Part shown: positions 44,316 through 54,917 of the stretch, one piece after another | How positions within the stretch are numbered: the first letter of the stretch is position 1 | How the letters are laid out: each line of letters starts with the position of its first letter | Assembly: GCA_036245805.1 (NCBI GenBank) | Contig: BTRK01000001.1 | Location: 31,258,758-31,322,757, forward strand | Direction: 5' to 3' | Origin: Pristionchus mayeri | Taxonomy: Eukaryota > Nematoda > Chromadorea > Rhabditida > Neodiplogasteridae | DNA: 64,000 bases | Notes under the pieces: model-generated | What the model saw: the letters and a program-made list of their open reading frames with translations, nothing else | Databases searched by the model: none | Told to the model about the DNA's origin: nothing | Program-made: the position numbers and the translations under genes

Positions 44316-47300
44316 CTAAGCTGTTTGCAGTGCGAGATAAGAGATCTGCAGAAGAAGATGAAGGAATCGGAGGAGCACATTGTAAGCTTTGGCTCATTCA
44401 AAAGTACGACCAGCAACTCCCAGCAAGACCCGGTTTTCGGATAGTACCTATCATACAATACATCTTCCAATTTTAGGCTGTATGTTTCTGTAAAACTTGC
44501 CGGTTTCGTGACTGAGCTAGTGCTGCCCCTGTGGCCCCATCCTAGAACCCCTACCATTTATCATCCCATTCCTACCGGTACTGTATTGTGATACTAGGAG
44601 ACGGAGACCTATCTTGTGAGTGGAATAGGGGAGAAAGGAGGTTGGGCCAATCAACCAAAAAGTGCAGAGTTGCCTATATGCTATCACGTACATTTGGTTG
44701 CAGGCGCGAGTGGTCAAGCAGTGCGACGACATGAAGCGAGAGGGAATGGACGAGCTGTCGAAAGAGCTTCTAGAGGTAGTGTAGTCTACAGTACCTTACT
44801 GGGCATCGTGGACTGACTAGTGTGCGAACTTCCATCCTCATTCGGGCAATAGGTCGGATGATCACCCTCCCGAAAAATGGTGCCTTTCACACTGTTTTCG
44901 CAGTAGATTACTCCACTGACGAAAAGCCTATTACGAAAATTTAACAGGCCAAGGGTACTATTTTTGGTAATCATCCTGAAGGTTCTTTTTTCGCAATTCG
45001 GGCCTGATCGAGTCCATTTTCATGGTACCATTTTACCTAGTGTGAGTTAAAATGATCATTGGGTCGTATTCCTGGAAATTGACTGCATGTTTTTCAGAGA
45101 GACATGGAAGCACTGAAAAAGGACAACAATCGGCTGCGGGTGAGTGCTAGGGTTGACAATACGAGGGGGTAGCGAGCTCGTTACGCCTCCCGTCCCCTTA
45201 TTTCGCAATCCAAGGAGGGGATGCGTTACGAACTTGCTACCTCCCCTCTTTGTTGTCATCCCTAGTGAGTGCAAAATGCATGAATGACGAGAGAAGAGAA
45301 ATGCGCATTCAGGAGCTGAAATGGCAGGCAGAGCAAGCAGTCGAAGAGAAGACGCAGAAGATTCACTGTCTAGAGGTCAGAGTTGAGGGCACGAGATCAA
45401 GGATGATCACCGTCGGATGGCAATCAAAAATAGCACCAAAAATAGCGATTTCTTGACAATCTGGGAGCATATTCTGAAAATACTGCAGAAGGGTGCTATT
45501 GTTGGTCACCATTGAGAAGATCCGACGGTGATCATCCGACCCAGTGCCGAGGTGATTTGCCTGATGATGGACGATAGCAAATGTGATCGCTGAAGGAACG
45601 AGACAGCGAAATGAAGAAGCTTGAGACGGCGAGAGGAGAGGAGATGAGGAAGGCGGAGGAAGAGATGGTGAGCTGCGCAATTATCGATCATACTAGCACT
45701 AGGTCGGATGAGAACGATGACGTAATGCCGCCTTTGATCTATCAAAGGAGGCATAGTTCTCATCCGATCTAGTGCCGCGAAATTTTCGATCTCACACAAA
45801 CGTGGGCGCTGCTAGCAGCAAGACCCTCCCGGTTGTCGGAGACAGTACACCATCGTAGTTCCGATTTTAGGGTGCCAAATTCCGTGAACACTGCCGGTTT
45901 TGTGGCTGAACTAGTAGGTACTGTGAGAACAGAATGCGTAGACGGTGGTGTGGTGTGCGAGAGTTATCACATTTTGTTGTATTACTCGCGGAACGCGGGA
46001 GAAAAAACGTTCCGCGAGTAATACAACAAAATGTGATAGATCTCGCCCACCACACCACGGACTACGCATTCTGTTCTTACAGTACCCTCACTGATTTTGA
46101 AGCACCGTAGCAACGTCTACCCATGGCTGATCAAACTATATTTATTTCTCTCGTAATCCATGATCGTAGGCGGCTCTGAAGCAGCGATGCGGGAAACTGG
46201 ACGTAGAGAGGGCGGTGGCGGAGGTGTGCAGTGAGGGGTGGGAGGTAATGGCTGATCTTTGATCTTTCGGGAGGCCCACTAATCCTTGCAATCTTGCAGG
46301 GCCGATTCTACGAGATGGTGCAGGTCAATGTCAATCTGCAAGTGAGTTTCTTCATTGGCTGTTAAAAGTCACAGCAAAGATGGGATCTCTGTCCATGATC
46401 AGTGGTCGAAAAGTAGGTCCAAAATGGCATAACGTGCCCGGTTTTTGGACTCCAAACCGGTGCAAAAGTAAAAACGTACCCACTTTTTAAAATATTTGAT
46501 GATAACATTGTAAAAACATACCCATTTTCAACAATTTTATGTTAAAATTTTGGAAACGTGACCACTTTTTACAATTTTTATGGCCTACTCGTTCGACCCC
46601 TGTACATGATTCTGGCGGAAAAGTATGCAAAGATCCAATTTTTTTTTCTGAGATTTTTAGCATTCACTAGTGGCTGTTTCTTGGAAGGAAAGACTATAAA
46701 TGCAGGTGGGGAATGCGAATATCGAAGCAGAGAGCGTGCGCATGGAGAAGGAGCTACGCCAGCTCAAGGTTCGCACTAGTGTCGCCAATTGGGCATATCG
46801 AGCATGTTTTGAATCATTTTCAGGCATGTTTCAAGTGCGCTATATATCTAAACTATGCAGTTCACTTGAAACGTACCTGAAGATGATTCTAAAAATGCCC
46901 AAATTGAGGGAATCCCGGTTCGCGTGTCGCCAGATCGGCTTGAGACCTCCTCAGTTTTGTGTGCTCACTCTCCGAGTTGCCATCGCTAATAAGCTTCTGA
47001 AACTAATAATATAATGAGAGTACAAGCATACGCTTGTAATTGCAGAAGGATGTATCGGATAGAGATGGACTGATCAAGAAGATGAATGAAGAGCTGGCCA
47101 AGTGCGCGAATCGCGTCAAGGTTCATTGTGTATATTGGTTTGATGAAATATAATATATAATGGATCTATTCTTGTAGGGAGAAAGGCTCATCGTTTTAAA
47201 AATATTTTGCCACTTGCTCAAGAAGAAAATCCATGATATATGGCACATTTTTTAGAAACTAAATCGTTTACTCTTGTTTTCTAGGAGAATATGGATGGCG

Positions 47301-50300
47301 TTATCTCGAAGTTCGAGGAGAGGAAAGCGGAGTGGAAGAGTGTCGAGGAAGACCTTCGAGTGGGTGCCAAAGACACTAGGTCGGATGAGAATTATCACGT
47401 CATGTCGCCTATGATGTATAAAACGCGGCATGACGCCATTGTTCTCATAGTTCTCAAATTTGTCTTGAATATTTAGATTGCTAATCCCAATGCAAGAGTC
47501 CCTACTTCTTTAGCGGTACTAGGTCGGATGGTCACCTAGACATTAGGCGATCTTGCAATGGGGTGCATCTCCATTTCTCCCTCATTGCAAACCTATCCAC
47601 TCGCATTTACAGGGCCAGCTTTCGTCTCGCGATGAGCAGATGAGAGTGGTGAATGAGGAGCTGTCCAAGCGGACGACCACCGAGGCCGAACTGGAGGTAT
47701 GTTTGGTGTCTTTGATCTTTGGAGAGACGGCGGGGAGTTACTACGCGTGTATCTTGCAGAAACAGGTCGCACAACTTGAGCAGTGCAAGGCGGAATTGGT
47801 GGCGAGAAATCTGAGACTGAGGGTGAGTTGATTAAGTGGATGTTTCTTTTGGAAGAAAGATGATAATTGCAGGCTGGAGTCGAGACTGGGAAGGAGGAGT
47901 GCATGAAAGTGCTGGAGGAGATGCGCGAGTTCGAGGTATCTTGTCGTGGCAGTTCTTGGATGGTTGGCCAATCCCCCCCCCCCCTCTATGGATTAGGGAT
48001 GGCCATTCGATGCGAGGAAGCCGATTCCGCTACGCCTATCTCTAGGGTTGGCAATACGATGGGAGGTTACGGGATCGTTAACCTCCCTCTACTCTTATTT
48101 GGCATTTCGAGGAGGGAGGGGCGTAACGAGCTCGTAATCTCCCCTCGTATTGGGCCAACTCTCCCTCTCTCTCACCTGATTTCGCAATTCGAGGAGGGAG
48201 AGGCGTAGCTGATTGTGAATCGATAACTTGCATCGAACGGCCATCTGTACTATGGATCCGGTTCTTGCTCGCAGATAAAGATGGTAAGGGATCCCTATGT
48301 GATGGCAATTGCAGAACTCGATTTCGGAGCGAGACTCGCGGATCAAGGCGATGGCCGAAGAGTGCGCGACTCTGAAGGACAAGTGCGCGGCACTCGAGGT
48401 TCAGTCTGCATATGTTACGAATTTTGTGGTGTGGTGGGCTTCAAAGATGACAGAGGAGGAGGGTCGTACATTAAAATTTGTCATATTTGATAGCCCCCTC
48501 CCCCACTAGATTAGCAGCATATATGATAGCCCTTTGAACAACTAAATCGTTAAATCAGGGTTTGCAGAAGGATCTGGACGGCACTACGGTGCAATTCGAG
48601 GGGAAGAAATCGGAGTGGAAGACTATTGAGGAAGGTCTGCAAGTGAGTGTCAAAAATTATTTTTGTGTTTTATCAAAATGCAAATAACCTGCTAAAATGA
48701 TTGCAGCGCACAGTGAAGGAGCGCGAGGAGACGATTGAGAAGGAGAGGGAGGAGGCACGGAAGACTCAAGTAAGCAACTAGGCTTAGGCTTAGGCCCTTT
48801 TTGTGACCTACCCTTTCGACCACTGTCCTTGGAGGGGAGTTACGTGGTAGTAGGGCAATGCTTGGATAGTTTGACCAACCCCCCCCCCCCCCTCCTCATT
48901 ATCATTTCGCATCCCCTCCTGATCCCAGAGGGACTGAGCGACTGAAAATCGGGAAACGACTTCTAGAAATGGGTGAGGGAGGGGGGGGGGGTGGGAGGAA
49001 ATGGGCCAATTATAGTTCCGGTAGTAGTGTACTGGGGTCGAAAAGTAGATCCAAAATGACATAACGTGCCCGGTTTTTAGAGTTCGATACAGTTACGATA
49101 CAGATACAGTTTGATAAGTAGAACACGTACCACTTTTTTAGAATTTTGCATTTTAAAGGTGCAAAAAGTGCCTATTTTCAACGATTTTATATAAAAATTT
49201 TAGAAAGGTGCCCACTTTTTTCAATTTTGGTGACCTACCCTTTCGACCACTTGTAGTGCAGATAGGCTAACAAGGCTCGAGAAGAAGGACAAGTCTATTT
49301 GTATTTTGCTTCATACGAGCTATAGGGAACGATGACTATGGTTTATCTTATCTTGCACAGGAGCCGTAGTTTTTGATCTATTATCGATATAATTTTAAAA
49401 ATGGAACTGCAGGATGCTCTCAATCAACGAATCATGGAAGTGGAAGGAGAGACGGCCGCCGACAAGGCAGCTTTGAAGGTGTTTATTTTTAGATAATTGA
49501 TAAGTAATTTATCGTACAACGCAATTGTGCTTCAGCAAGTGAAAGAATGCACGTGAAAAAAGGGGGGGGGGGAGACTGAGGGAGGTGATTATTCGATTAG
49601 TGAAACAGAAGGGAAGAAAAAGAGATCCGAGGGGGGGGTAGCCTCCTTCTTGTACGAGTGTCTAATCAAGCATTGGCATCATTGATGGCTGTTCTTTGGT
49701 GCATATGTGGGCACCATTGAAGCCAACTTTAAGACCCCACCGGTTTGGAACTCCGACCAAAATACTTTTGTTCATCAACCCCCTCTTCTCCCCGATTTTT
49801 GACGCTCGACCCCGCCGGTATTCAATGCTCAGCTCCAACGCTTGCCCACCTATGCTTTGGGGGGGGGGGGCAGGGGGTGCAAATCGCTGAAATTCATCAT
49901 CATCATCATCATCATCATTTTATTCAGGTCGAAGGCATACAATATTTGATTTCTGATATCATTGCAGAACCTGATCGCGGAGCTGACTCATTGCAAGGAG
50001 CAACTAGAGCAGGTCAATCACAAGCTGGAAGTGAGTAACTCGAGTTGCTGTTACTCCAACTCGAGACTGAATTGAGGCCATAGCAAAGTGTTAGAGAGAA
50101 GGTGTGGTAATTGAGCAGGCTCCCTCTCTCACTTTACTATGACCTCCATTTAGCATCGCGTCAGGTTTTGCTTCTGAAGGCAAACCGATACGTTTTCGAT
50201 TTCAGGAGTGCAATTCGGGTCGAGATGAGCAAGTCAAGGCGATGACCGAAGAGTGCGCGACACTGAGGGAGAAGTGCACGGCTCTGGAGGTGCAGTGCGC

Positions 50301-53255
50301 ACACTGTTGATTATGTTGGCAATTTTGCTCAAGAAGAAGAGATCTAAATCGTTAAATCTTGCTTTGCAGAATTGAATATTTTGTGCCCACTGTTGTTCCT
50401 GTAGAAGAGGTCCATGACATATGAACGCGTTTCGGCATTGGGTCGGATGAGAACTATGAGACCATTCCGCCTTTGATATATCAATGGCGGTATGACGTCA
50501 TAGTTCTCATCCGACCTAGTGCTCGCATTTCTGCTCCAAGTAACATATAATATCATGTTGTAGGAGAGTCTCTTCGGCATTACGAACCAATTCGAGAAGA
50601 AGAAATCGTCATGGAGGAGTATCGAGGAAGAGCTTCGGGTGAGCGGAGAGATTGGCGACTTTCCTGCATCCGTGCTAGGCCCCGCCCCTGACCACGCCCA
50701 CTTCTCGATCTCGATTTTTATATCTAAGGCAGCCAACGCCTAAATAGGCGAAGTCAAACCCTAAGCAATCTTATGATAAGGGACAGGCGTGTGGCGGAGC
50801 CTAGTACGGAAGTAATAAAGTGCCAGACATTGAATCGTAATCAATAAATCGATTAAGCAACATGAAAATTCACTGCTCCAGTGAGAAAGTGAGAAGAATC
50901 CATAGAGTGATGAGGAATTTACATGCTGCACAATGGATTGCTTTGTTATGACTCAAAGTCTAATTGAAATTGTCTTGATTTTTGGAAAAAATAAAATTGG
51001 CTCGATTTTTTGAATATTGAGGTTAAAAATTCAGGGTGATTAATGAGAATGGAGATGACTAACTGAACCGATTGTAGCGCACGGTGAGGGAGCACGAGGA
51101 GATGATTGAGAAGGAGAGGGAGGAGGCGAAGCAGACTCAAGTAAGCAACTAGATTCGATTGGCGTGTAGAAACACACGATCGTGAATGAGAGGAGCTAGA
51201 TAGGGATAGACATTAGCCTAGATAGCATACACTCATTGTAAGAACAGCGATATTAAAAAGATTGCGTTGAAACATGAGCAAAATAGGACTAGAAATAGTG
51301 TCGACGAAGGGATGTATTAGTGTCTTCTGCTGGTTTCTCAAATGACCGGTTCTAAGCTGCACGTCCTCGTTCCTCCACCAAAATGAGCCATCCACAATTG
51401 CAGATCCTCGCTGCTTCTCGCGATCAAAAGATCAATGAGCTGAATGAGGAGATGAACAATCGTGCGACCATCGAGGCGAATCTGCAGGTACAGCTGCAGT
51501 CTGATCTTTCGGTGGTGAGGGGGGCACTAGGTCGGATGAGAGCCCATCGGATGAGAATCAAAAAATAGTAGCCTTCCACAGTATGTTCGCGCAAGATATA
51601 TTGACAGTGTGGGATGATAATGTATGTATGGAGCCTGATCTTTCGGGGGGGGGGGGGGGGTTAAACACTAACTTATCTGATCGCATTTATCACAGGGATC
51701 CTGTACAGGTGTAGGAAAACGGGACCCGTGGATACTAGAAAATAATTTCTACCACTGATTTCGATTACACATGGACATCATTGAGGGCCCGGGGAAGGTT
51801 CATCTACTTTGTGGTGTCTGCTCATTCGGGGATGGGGGGGGGGGGGTTGTAGCAGTAACCAATCTGATCGCCTTTATAGAATCGTATCTCGGTTCAATAT
51901 GTGACGATCCAAACATTGACTGATGAGATGGCATACTGCGTGGATCGTGAAGAGATGCTGCAGGTACGGTATTCTTATGGTAGCCGGAGAAACAGGGAGG
52001 AGAGCGTGTCTTCGCTTTTCGGTGAATTCGCTCGTTTTTTTCAGAACCGAGTCTCGGATCTGGAGGATAGAATCGTCTTCCTCGATGTGAGCTGGCTCGG
52101 AGTTATTTAAATCACTATTCCAATCGATAATCTTGTTTTACAGCATTATTGATTTCAATCAAATTGATTATAGATTTAAAAATAAAAATAAATATTTTTC
52201 AGAAGACCAAACACGATCTCGCAGACGACGCGCGCCAGAGGGCGATCGATTACATTGTAACGAATTGTCTCTTGTGACGTCTCTCTATTTACTGGCAGCT
52301 AGTTGTTGTTCGTGAAACGTGAAATGTGATTCCGCTGTTGTTACGAGCATGAAAAGGTACTTCTTCGGTTTCTGGCCACCCCCCCCCCCCTCTCACCCCC
52401 TCATATCCGCCCCTAATTGAGGGGTTCGGCCGAAAATCAGGGAGGAATATCTAGAACTGAGTGGGCTAGATGAGGGAGAGGGGGGGGGGTCAGAAACCGA
52501 AGAAGTGCCCATGAAATCGTGTTTGCAATTAAAATAAATGCAATTGATGCATCATTTGCAGAGATGGAGAAACGACGAATTCGACAAGCAGAAAGAGGAG
52601 TTGAAGAAGACGCAGGCTGAGCTTGGAGTGAGTGGCGCCATTGGACTCTAGGTCGGATGAGAACTATGACGCCATGCCGCCTCTGATATATCAGAGGCGG
52701 CATGGCGTCATAGTTCTCACCCGACCTAGTACCCGCGATTGTTGTTAGACATTTTCGGATTTTGCAAACACGTCAGGATCATACATGGTCAGGGATTGCT
52801 ACTGAACCTCAAATCCGGGAGGATGCCCTCTAGTTCAGCAGCCACAAAACCGGCAGGGTTTACAGAAACTGTCTCTCTAAACTTGTAAGAAGTATGAAGG
52901 GCATTATCCGAAATCCGGAATGGTTTTGCCGCTAGCAGCAATGGTGCTCACTTTTGCTCAGGAGGGTAAACAGGCGTTTCCGCGTCAAGGCGAGTTAAAT
53001 TGTCGCGACACTGCTTGTTGGGATTAAATTAGTTAGGTTTTAGCTGTCTGGATTAAGTGTAGTCCCTCTAGGTCGCGTTAGCATCAGCGATCAAAATCAA
53101 CGCGTTCTAGCTGAGTGCCCATCCTCATCTGAGCACCTAGTGCCTGACATTATACATTGATTGATTGATTGACTAGCAGAGTGAATTCCTTGCAGGCCAC
53201 AATTCATGAGCTCGAGGAGGTGATTCGTCAGCAGGTGAAGAATGTCAAGTGGTGA
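41426..53255 (+). CDS. Large coiled-coil protein with basic N-terminus, heptad-unit exons
   Basis: About 35 exons. The first are 41426-41473, 41759-41829, 42223-42280, 42524-42655, 43162-43215, 43341-43420, 43580-43631, 43891-43974, 44331-44381, 44704-44775, 45098-45139, 45313-45375, 45596-45667, 46170-46244, 46300-46341, 46706-46768. Then 47046-47120, 47285-47359, 47613-47696, 47760-47822, 47873-47935, 48315-48398, 48568-48642, 48707-48769, 49413-49478, 49968-50030, 50206-50289, 50564-50638, 51078-51140, 51404-51487, 51880-51963, 52045-52086, 52203-52256, 52562-52627, 53196-53255 (TGA). This gives about 793 residues. The N-terminus has nuclear-localisation-like blocks (GKKRKQRGKRSKG, IPKKKKK), a unique VAYDPDYQQGPVRN segment and an Ala/Glu linker. 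From about residue 105 onward it is continuous coiled coil. Exons from 43891 on are phase 0 at both ends, commonly 42, 63 or 84 bp. Family not recognised; a structural role in the nucleus is inference. The acceptors of exons 5 and 13 are the least certain. Confidence 0.78.
41867..41997. mobile_element. MITE family 2, full-length copy
   Basis: CACTACGCAGGATGAGAACCAAAAAATGG at the left and GGTTCTCATCCGGCCTAGTG at the right are inverted. Interior CTTCTGTAGGAGTTTCACAGAAGC. Intron 2 of the coiled-coil gene. Confidence 0.8.
42722..42916. mobile_element. MITE family 3 copy
   Basis: Begins CCAATGGTTGAAAAGTAGGCCC and ends CCCTTTCGACCACTGG. Interior matches 22034-22240. Confidence 0.7.
43241..43316. 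mobile_element. MITE family 1 copy
   Basis: GAACTATGACGTCATGCTGC pairs with GGCGGCATGACGTCATAGTG; both arms keep TGACGTCA. Confidence 0.8.
43691..43821. mobile_element. MITE family 2 copy
   Basis: CACTACACCAGATGATAACC and GGTTCTCATCCGACCTAATG ends; interior very similar to 41867-41997. Confidence 0.8.
44271..44314. repeat. (TA)n microsatellite
   Basis: About 20 TA units in the intron before exon 9 of the coiled-coil gene. Confidence 0.95.
44847..45043. mobile_element. MITE family 2, longer variant
   Basis: CAATAGGTCGGATGATCACC at the left; GGGTACTATTTTTGGTAATCATCC and a distal ACCTAGTG at the right. The second part after 44990 may be a separate insertion. Confidence 0.55.
45151..45266. mobile_element. 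Foldback family 5 (AATACGAGG / GAGCTCGTTACG)
   Basis: GGGTTGACAATACGAGGGGGTAGCGAGCTCGTTACGCCTCCC.. is followed by an inverted partner ending TTGTTGTCATCCCTAG. The same phrase order occurs at 48041-48215 and 53339-53465. Confidence 0.65.
45389..45547. mobile_element. MITE family 2 copy before exon 13
   Basis: GATGATCACCGTCGGATGGC and GACGGTGATCATCCGACCCAGTG are inverted ends. Confidence 0.7.
45697..45774. mobile_element. MITE family 1 copy
   Basis: CACTAGGTCGGATGAGAACG and GTTCTCATCCGATCTAGTG; the right arm has lost the ATGACGTC part. Confidence 0.8.
45917..46086. mobile_element. Strong palindrome, 170 bp
   Basis: GGTACTGTGAGAACAGAATGCG pairs with its complement ending CTTACAGTACC. The arms meet at CGCGGAACG..CGTTCCGCG around a short A-rich loop near 46003. 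One copy only in this window. Confidence 0.8.
46400..46602. mobile_element. MITE family 3 copy
   Basis: CAGTGGTCGAAAAGTAGGTCC at the left and TCGTTCGACCCCTG at the right. Confidence 0.7.
47374..47455. mobile_element. MITE family 1 copy
   Basis: CACTAGGTCGGATGAGAATT starts it; GGCATGACGCCATTGTTCTCAT closes it, with the right terminus lost. Confidence 0.7.
48041..48215. mobile_element. Foldback family 5 copy
   Basis: GGTTGGCAATACGATGGGAGG, then GAGGAGGGAGGGGCGTAACGA and a second inverted stretch; appears doubled. Confidence 0.55.
48845..49015. mobile_element. Poly-C/poly-G foldback element
   Basis: CTTGGATAGTTTGACCAA then about 14 C; at the right a G run, then GGGCCAATTATAG. Interior GACTGAAAATCGGGAA.. 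and CTTCTAGAAATGGGTGAGG is the family interior in reverse order. Confidence 0.7.
49031..49251. mobile_element. MITE family 3 copy, with extra left-hand insertion
   Basis: ACTGGGGTCGAAAAGTAGATCC at the left, CCTTTCGACCACTTG at the right; a GATACAGTTACGATACAG stretch is unique to this copy. Confidence 0.65.
49897..49917. repeat. (CAT)n microsatellite
   Basis: Seven CAT units in the intron before exon 26 of the coiled-coil gene. Confidence 0.9.
50436..50521. mobile_element. MITE family 1 copy
   Basis: CATTGGGTCGGATGAGAACT and GTTCTCATCCGACCTAGTG; the tip is TTGATATATCAA. Confidence 0.85.
50656..50818. mobile_element. MITE family 6, full copy
   Basis: CTGCATCCGTGCTAGGCCCCGCC at the left faces GGCGGAGCCTAGTACGGAAGTA at the right. 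The interior includes CCCTAAGCAATCTTATGATA. Confidence 0.75.
52365..52515. mobile_element. Poly-C/poly-G foldback element, clearest copy
   Basis: GGTACTTCTTCGGTTTCTGGCC, then 13 C, CTCTCACCCCCTCATATC; mirrored by TAGATGAGGGAGAGGGGGGGGG, TCAGAAACCGAAGAAGTGCCC. Between lies GGGGTTCGGCCGAAAATCAGGG. Confidence 0.85.
52645..52730. mobile_element. MITE family 1, near-perfect palindrome
   Basis: CTAGGTCGGATGAGAACTATG and CATAGTTCTCACCCGACCTAG with CCGCCTCTGATATATCAGAG at the tip. Here TGACGTCA has mutated to TGACGCCA/TGGCGTCA in both arms. Confidence 0.9.
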
Positions 53256-54917
53256 GTAGGAAGAGACGGTAGTTCTTGAATAATTGGTCATCCCCCCTAT
53301 CCCCCTCCCCTACCTCACTTACAACTCCTCTGCGAAGGTAGGGTTGACAATACGAGGAAGGTTACGAGCTCGTTATCCCCCCCCCCCCTACTCTTTTTTC
53401 GCAAACCGAGGAAGGGGAGGCGTAACGAGCTTGTATCCTCCCCTCGTATTGCCAACTCTAAGAAGGGGACGAGTAATAATAAGGGCGGAGGAGGGGGAGG
53501 GCAAGTATCCAAGAAGTGACGAAGAGACAGTGTGGATAGTACTTCTCTAGCAGAATGTTCGCTCTAACCCTGCAAGAGGACAAGTGTATAGCATGATTTG
53601 AGTAGATGGAGAAAGAGTAGTTCATAATCGAGTGTTCCCCTGAGATCTATCGGTAGTGATGATACGTCATGCGATTGTCACAAGATAGGTTCATCAAATG
53701 TTGTTTTCCAATGGTTGATGAGCGTTATGCAGTTAGATGTGATCTTTGATCTTTGATATACTCTGCTTTCATTACAGAGACGTCGAAGGAGAGATCTGCT
53801 CAAGAGGATTTGCAACGCCTTCGATAGCCACATTATCCAGATTATCGATTATTGCTTGATTCATCATTTCTTTGTGTATTCATTGTCATTTCCGTTGTTT
53901 TTTGTTCGAATCTCGTCGTTAGCTCGCCAATCTGATGTTCGTTACAATGTTGTTGTTCTCGGAAGTTTTTGTGAGTAAATTGTTGAAATAAGCCGTATAT
54001 GGAGTGTATGGAGTGAGATCTCAAAGTTTGACGACGAGGAATGAACTGGGAGATCATAGCTGCCTCTTCTGATCTCCCTTCCATCTGTTTAGGACCTTCG
54101 TCCTTCCCTCTGCTTTCGCAGCCAGTGGTCGTTCCCCACTCAAGTCTCTTATGTTCACTGGTCACTTCACATGTTTCTATTGTTAATGAATCACAGGCTC
54201 CGTTTCTTCCCTTCTTGAGGTCTCGCGATGCCCCCTTTCCCTTCCTTTCATTCGTGCTCCTCGTTCACGCGCTACTCCGTTCCTAATATACCCCTCATCT
54301 CAATTTAACCCGATCTAGAGCGGTGTTTTGCCGGCATATTGCATTGCCGGATAATCACAAGCGAGATTTGTGAATTCAAGGGAAAGTTTCTCTCTTTCTC
54401 TGTACTCTTTCACTTCTCGTCCCAGGCTTCAATTATCATAATCCTATTTTGTGCAGTACGATCTTTGAATCTGCCATGTCAATTATCCTAGCGATTTGCA
54501 TCTGTCCTTCCCACATCTCGCTCGAGTCTCTTCTTTCCTGCCTCTTCATTCGTAGTGTGTGGTCGTTCTCCCTTTCGCACTACTTTCTTATTGTCCTCTA
54601 TCGCATTCTTTGTAGTGTGCAGCAATCTCTAGTATGCTGAAGTCACCTCTCGACACCCCCCCCCCCCCACCCCACCGCTCCTAGGCACTAGGTCGGATGA
54701 GACCTATGACGTCATGCCGCCCCCCCCCCTACTTTGATTGTCTGTTCGATGCTCTGACCTTTCCCCTCTGCTACCCCCAACAACTCAATTCTGTGCTCTG
54801 CTAGATTTATGACCGGGGTACTCTCGTGTCGTGTTGCGGTTGATCTGTCTTTCGCGAACACTCTTTGCACCTAGTTTAGTCCTCCTGTTGATCAGCTACA
54901 CCCATTCTAAATCAATA
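53256..54917. other. Downstream region of the coiled-coil gene
   Basis: Holds a family 5 foldback (53339-53465), a poly-C type fragment at 53270-53335 and 53480-53520, and half of a family 1 MITE (54686-54720) that ends in a run of C. A basic open stretch after 53779 (RRRRDLLKRICNAFDSH) cannot be joined in frame, because both the unspliced and the spliced path reach TGA at the exon 35 boundary. Confidence 0.5.

Noticed and set aside
53779..53990. Basic frame RRRRDLLKRICNAF as a last exon of the coiled-coil gene
   Set aside because: Joining it to exon 35 creates TGA at the junction; the unspliced reading also stops at 53253-53255.
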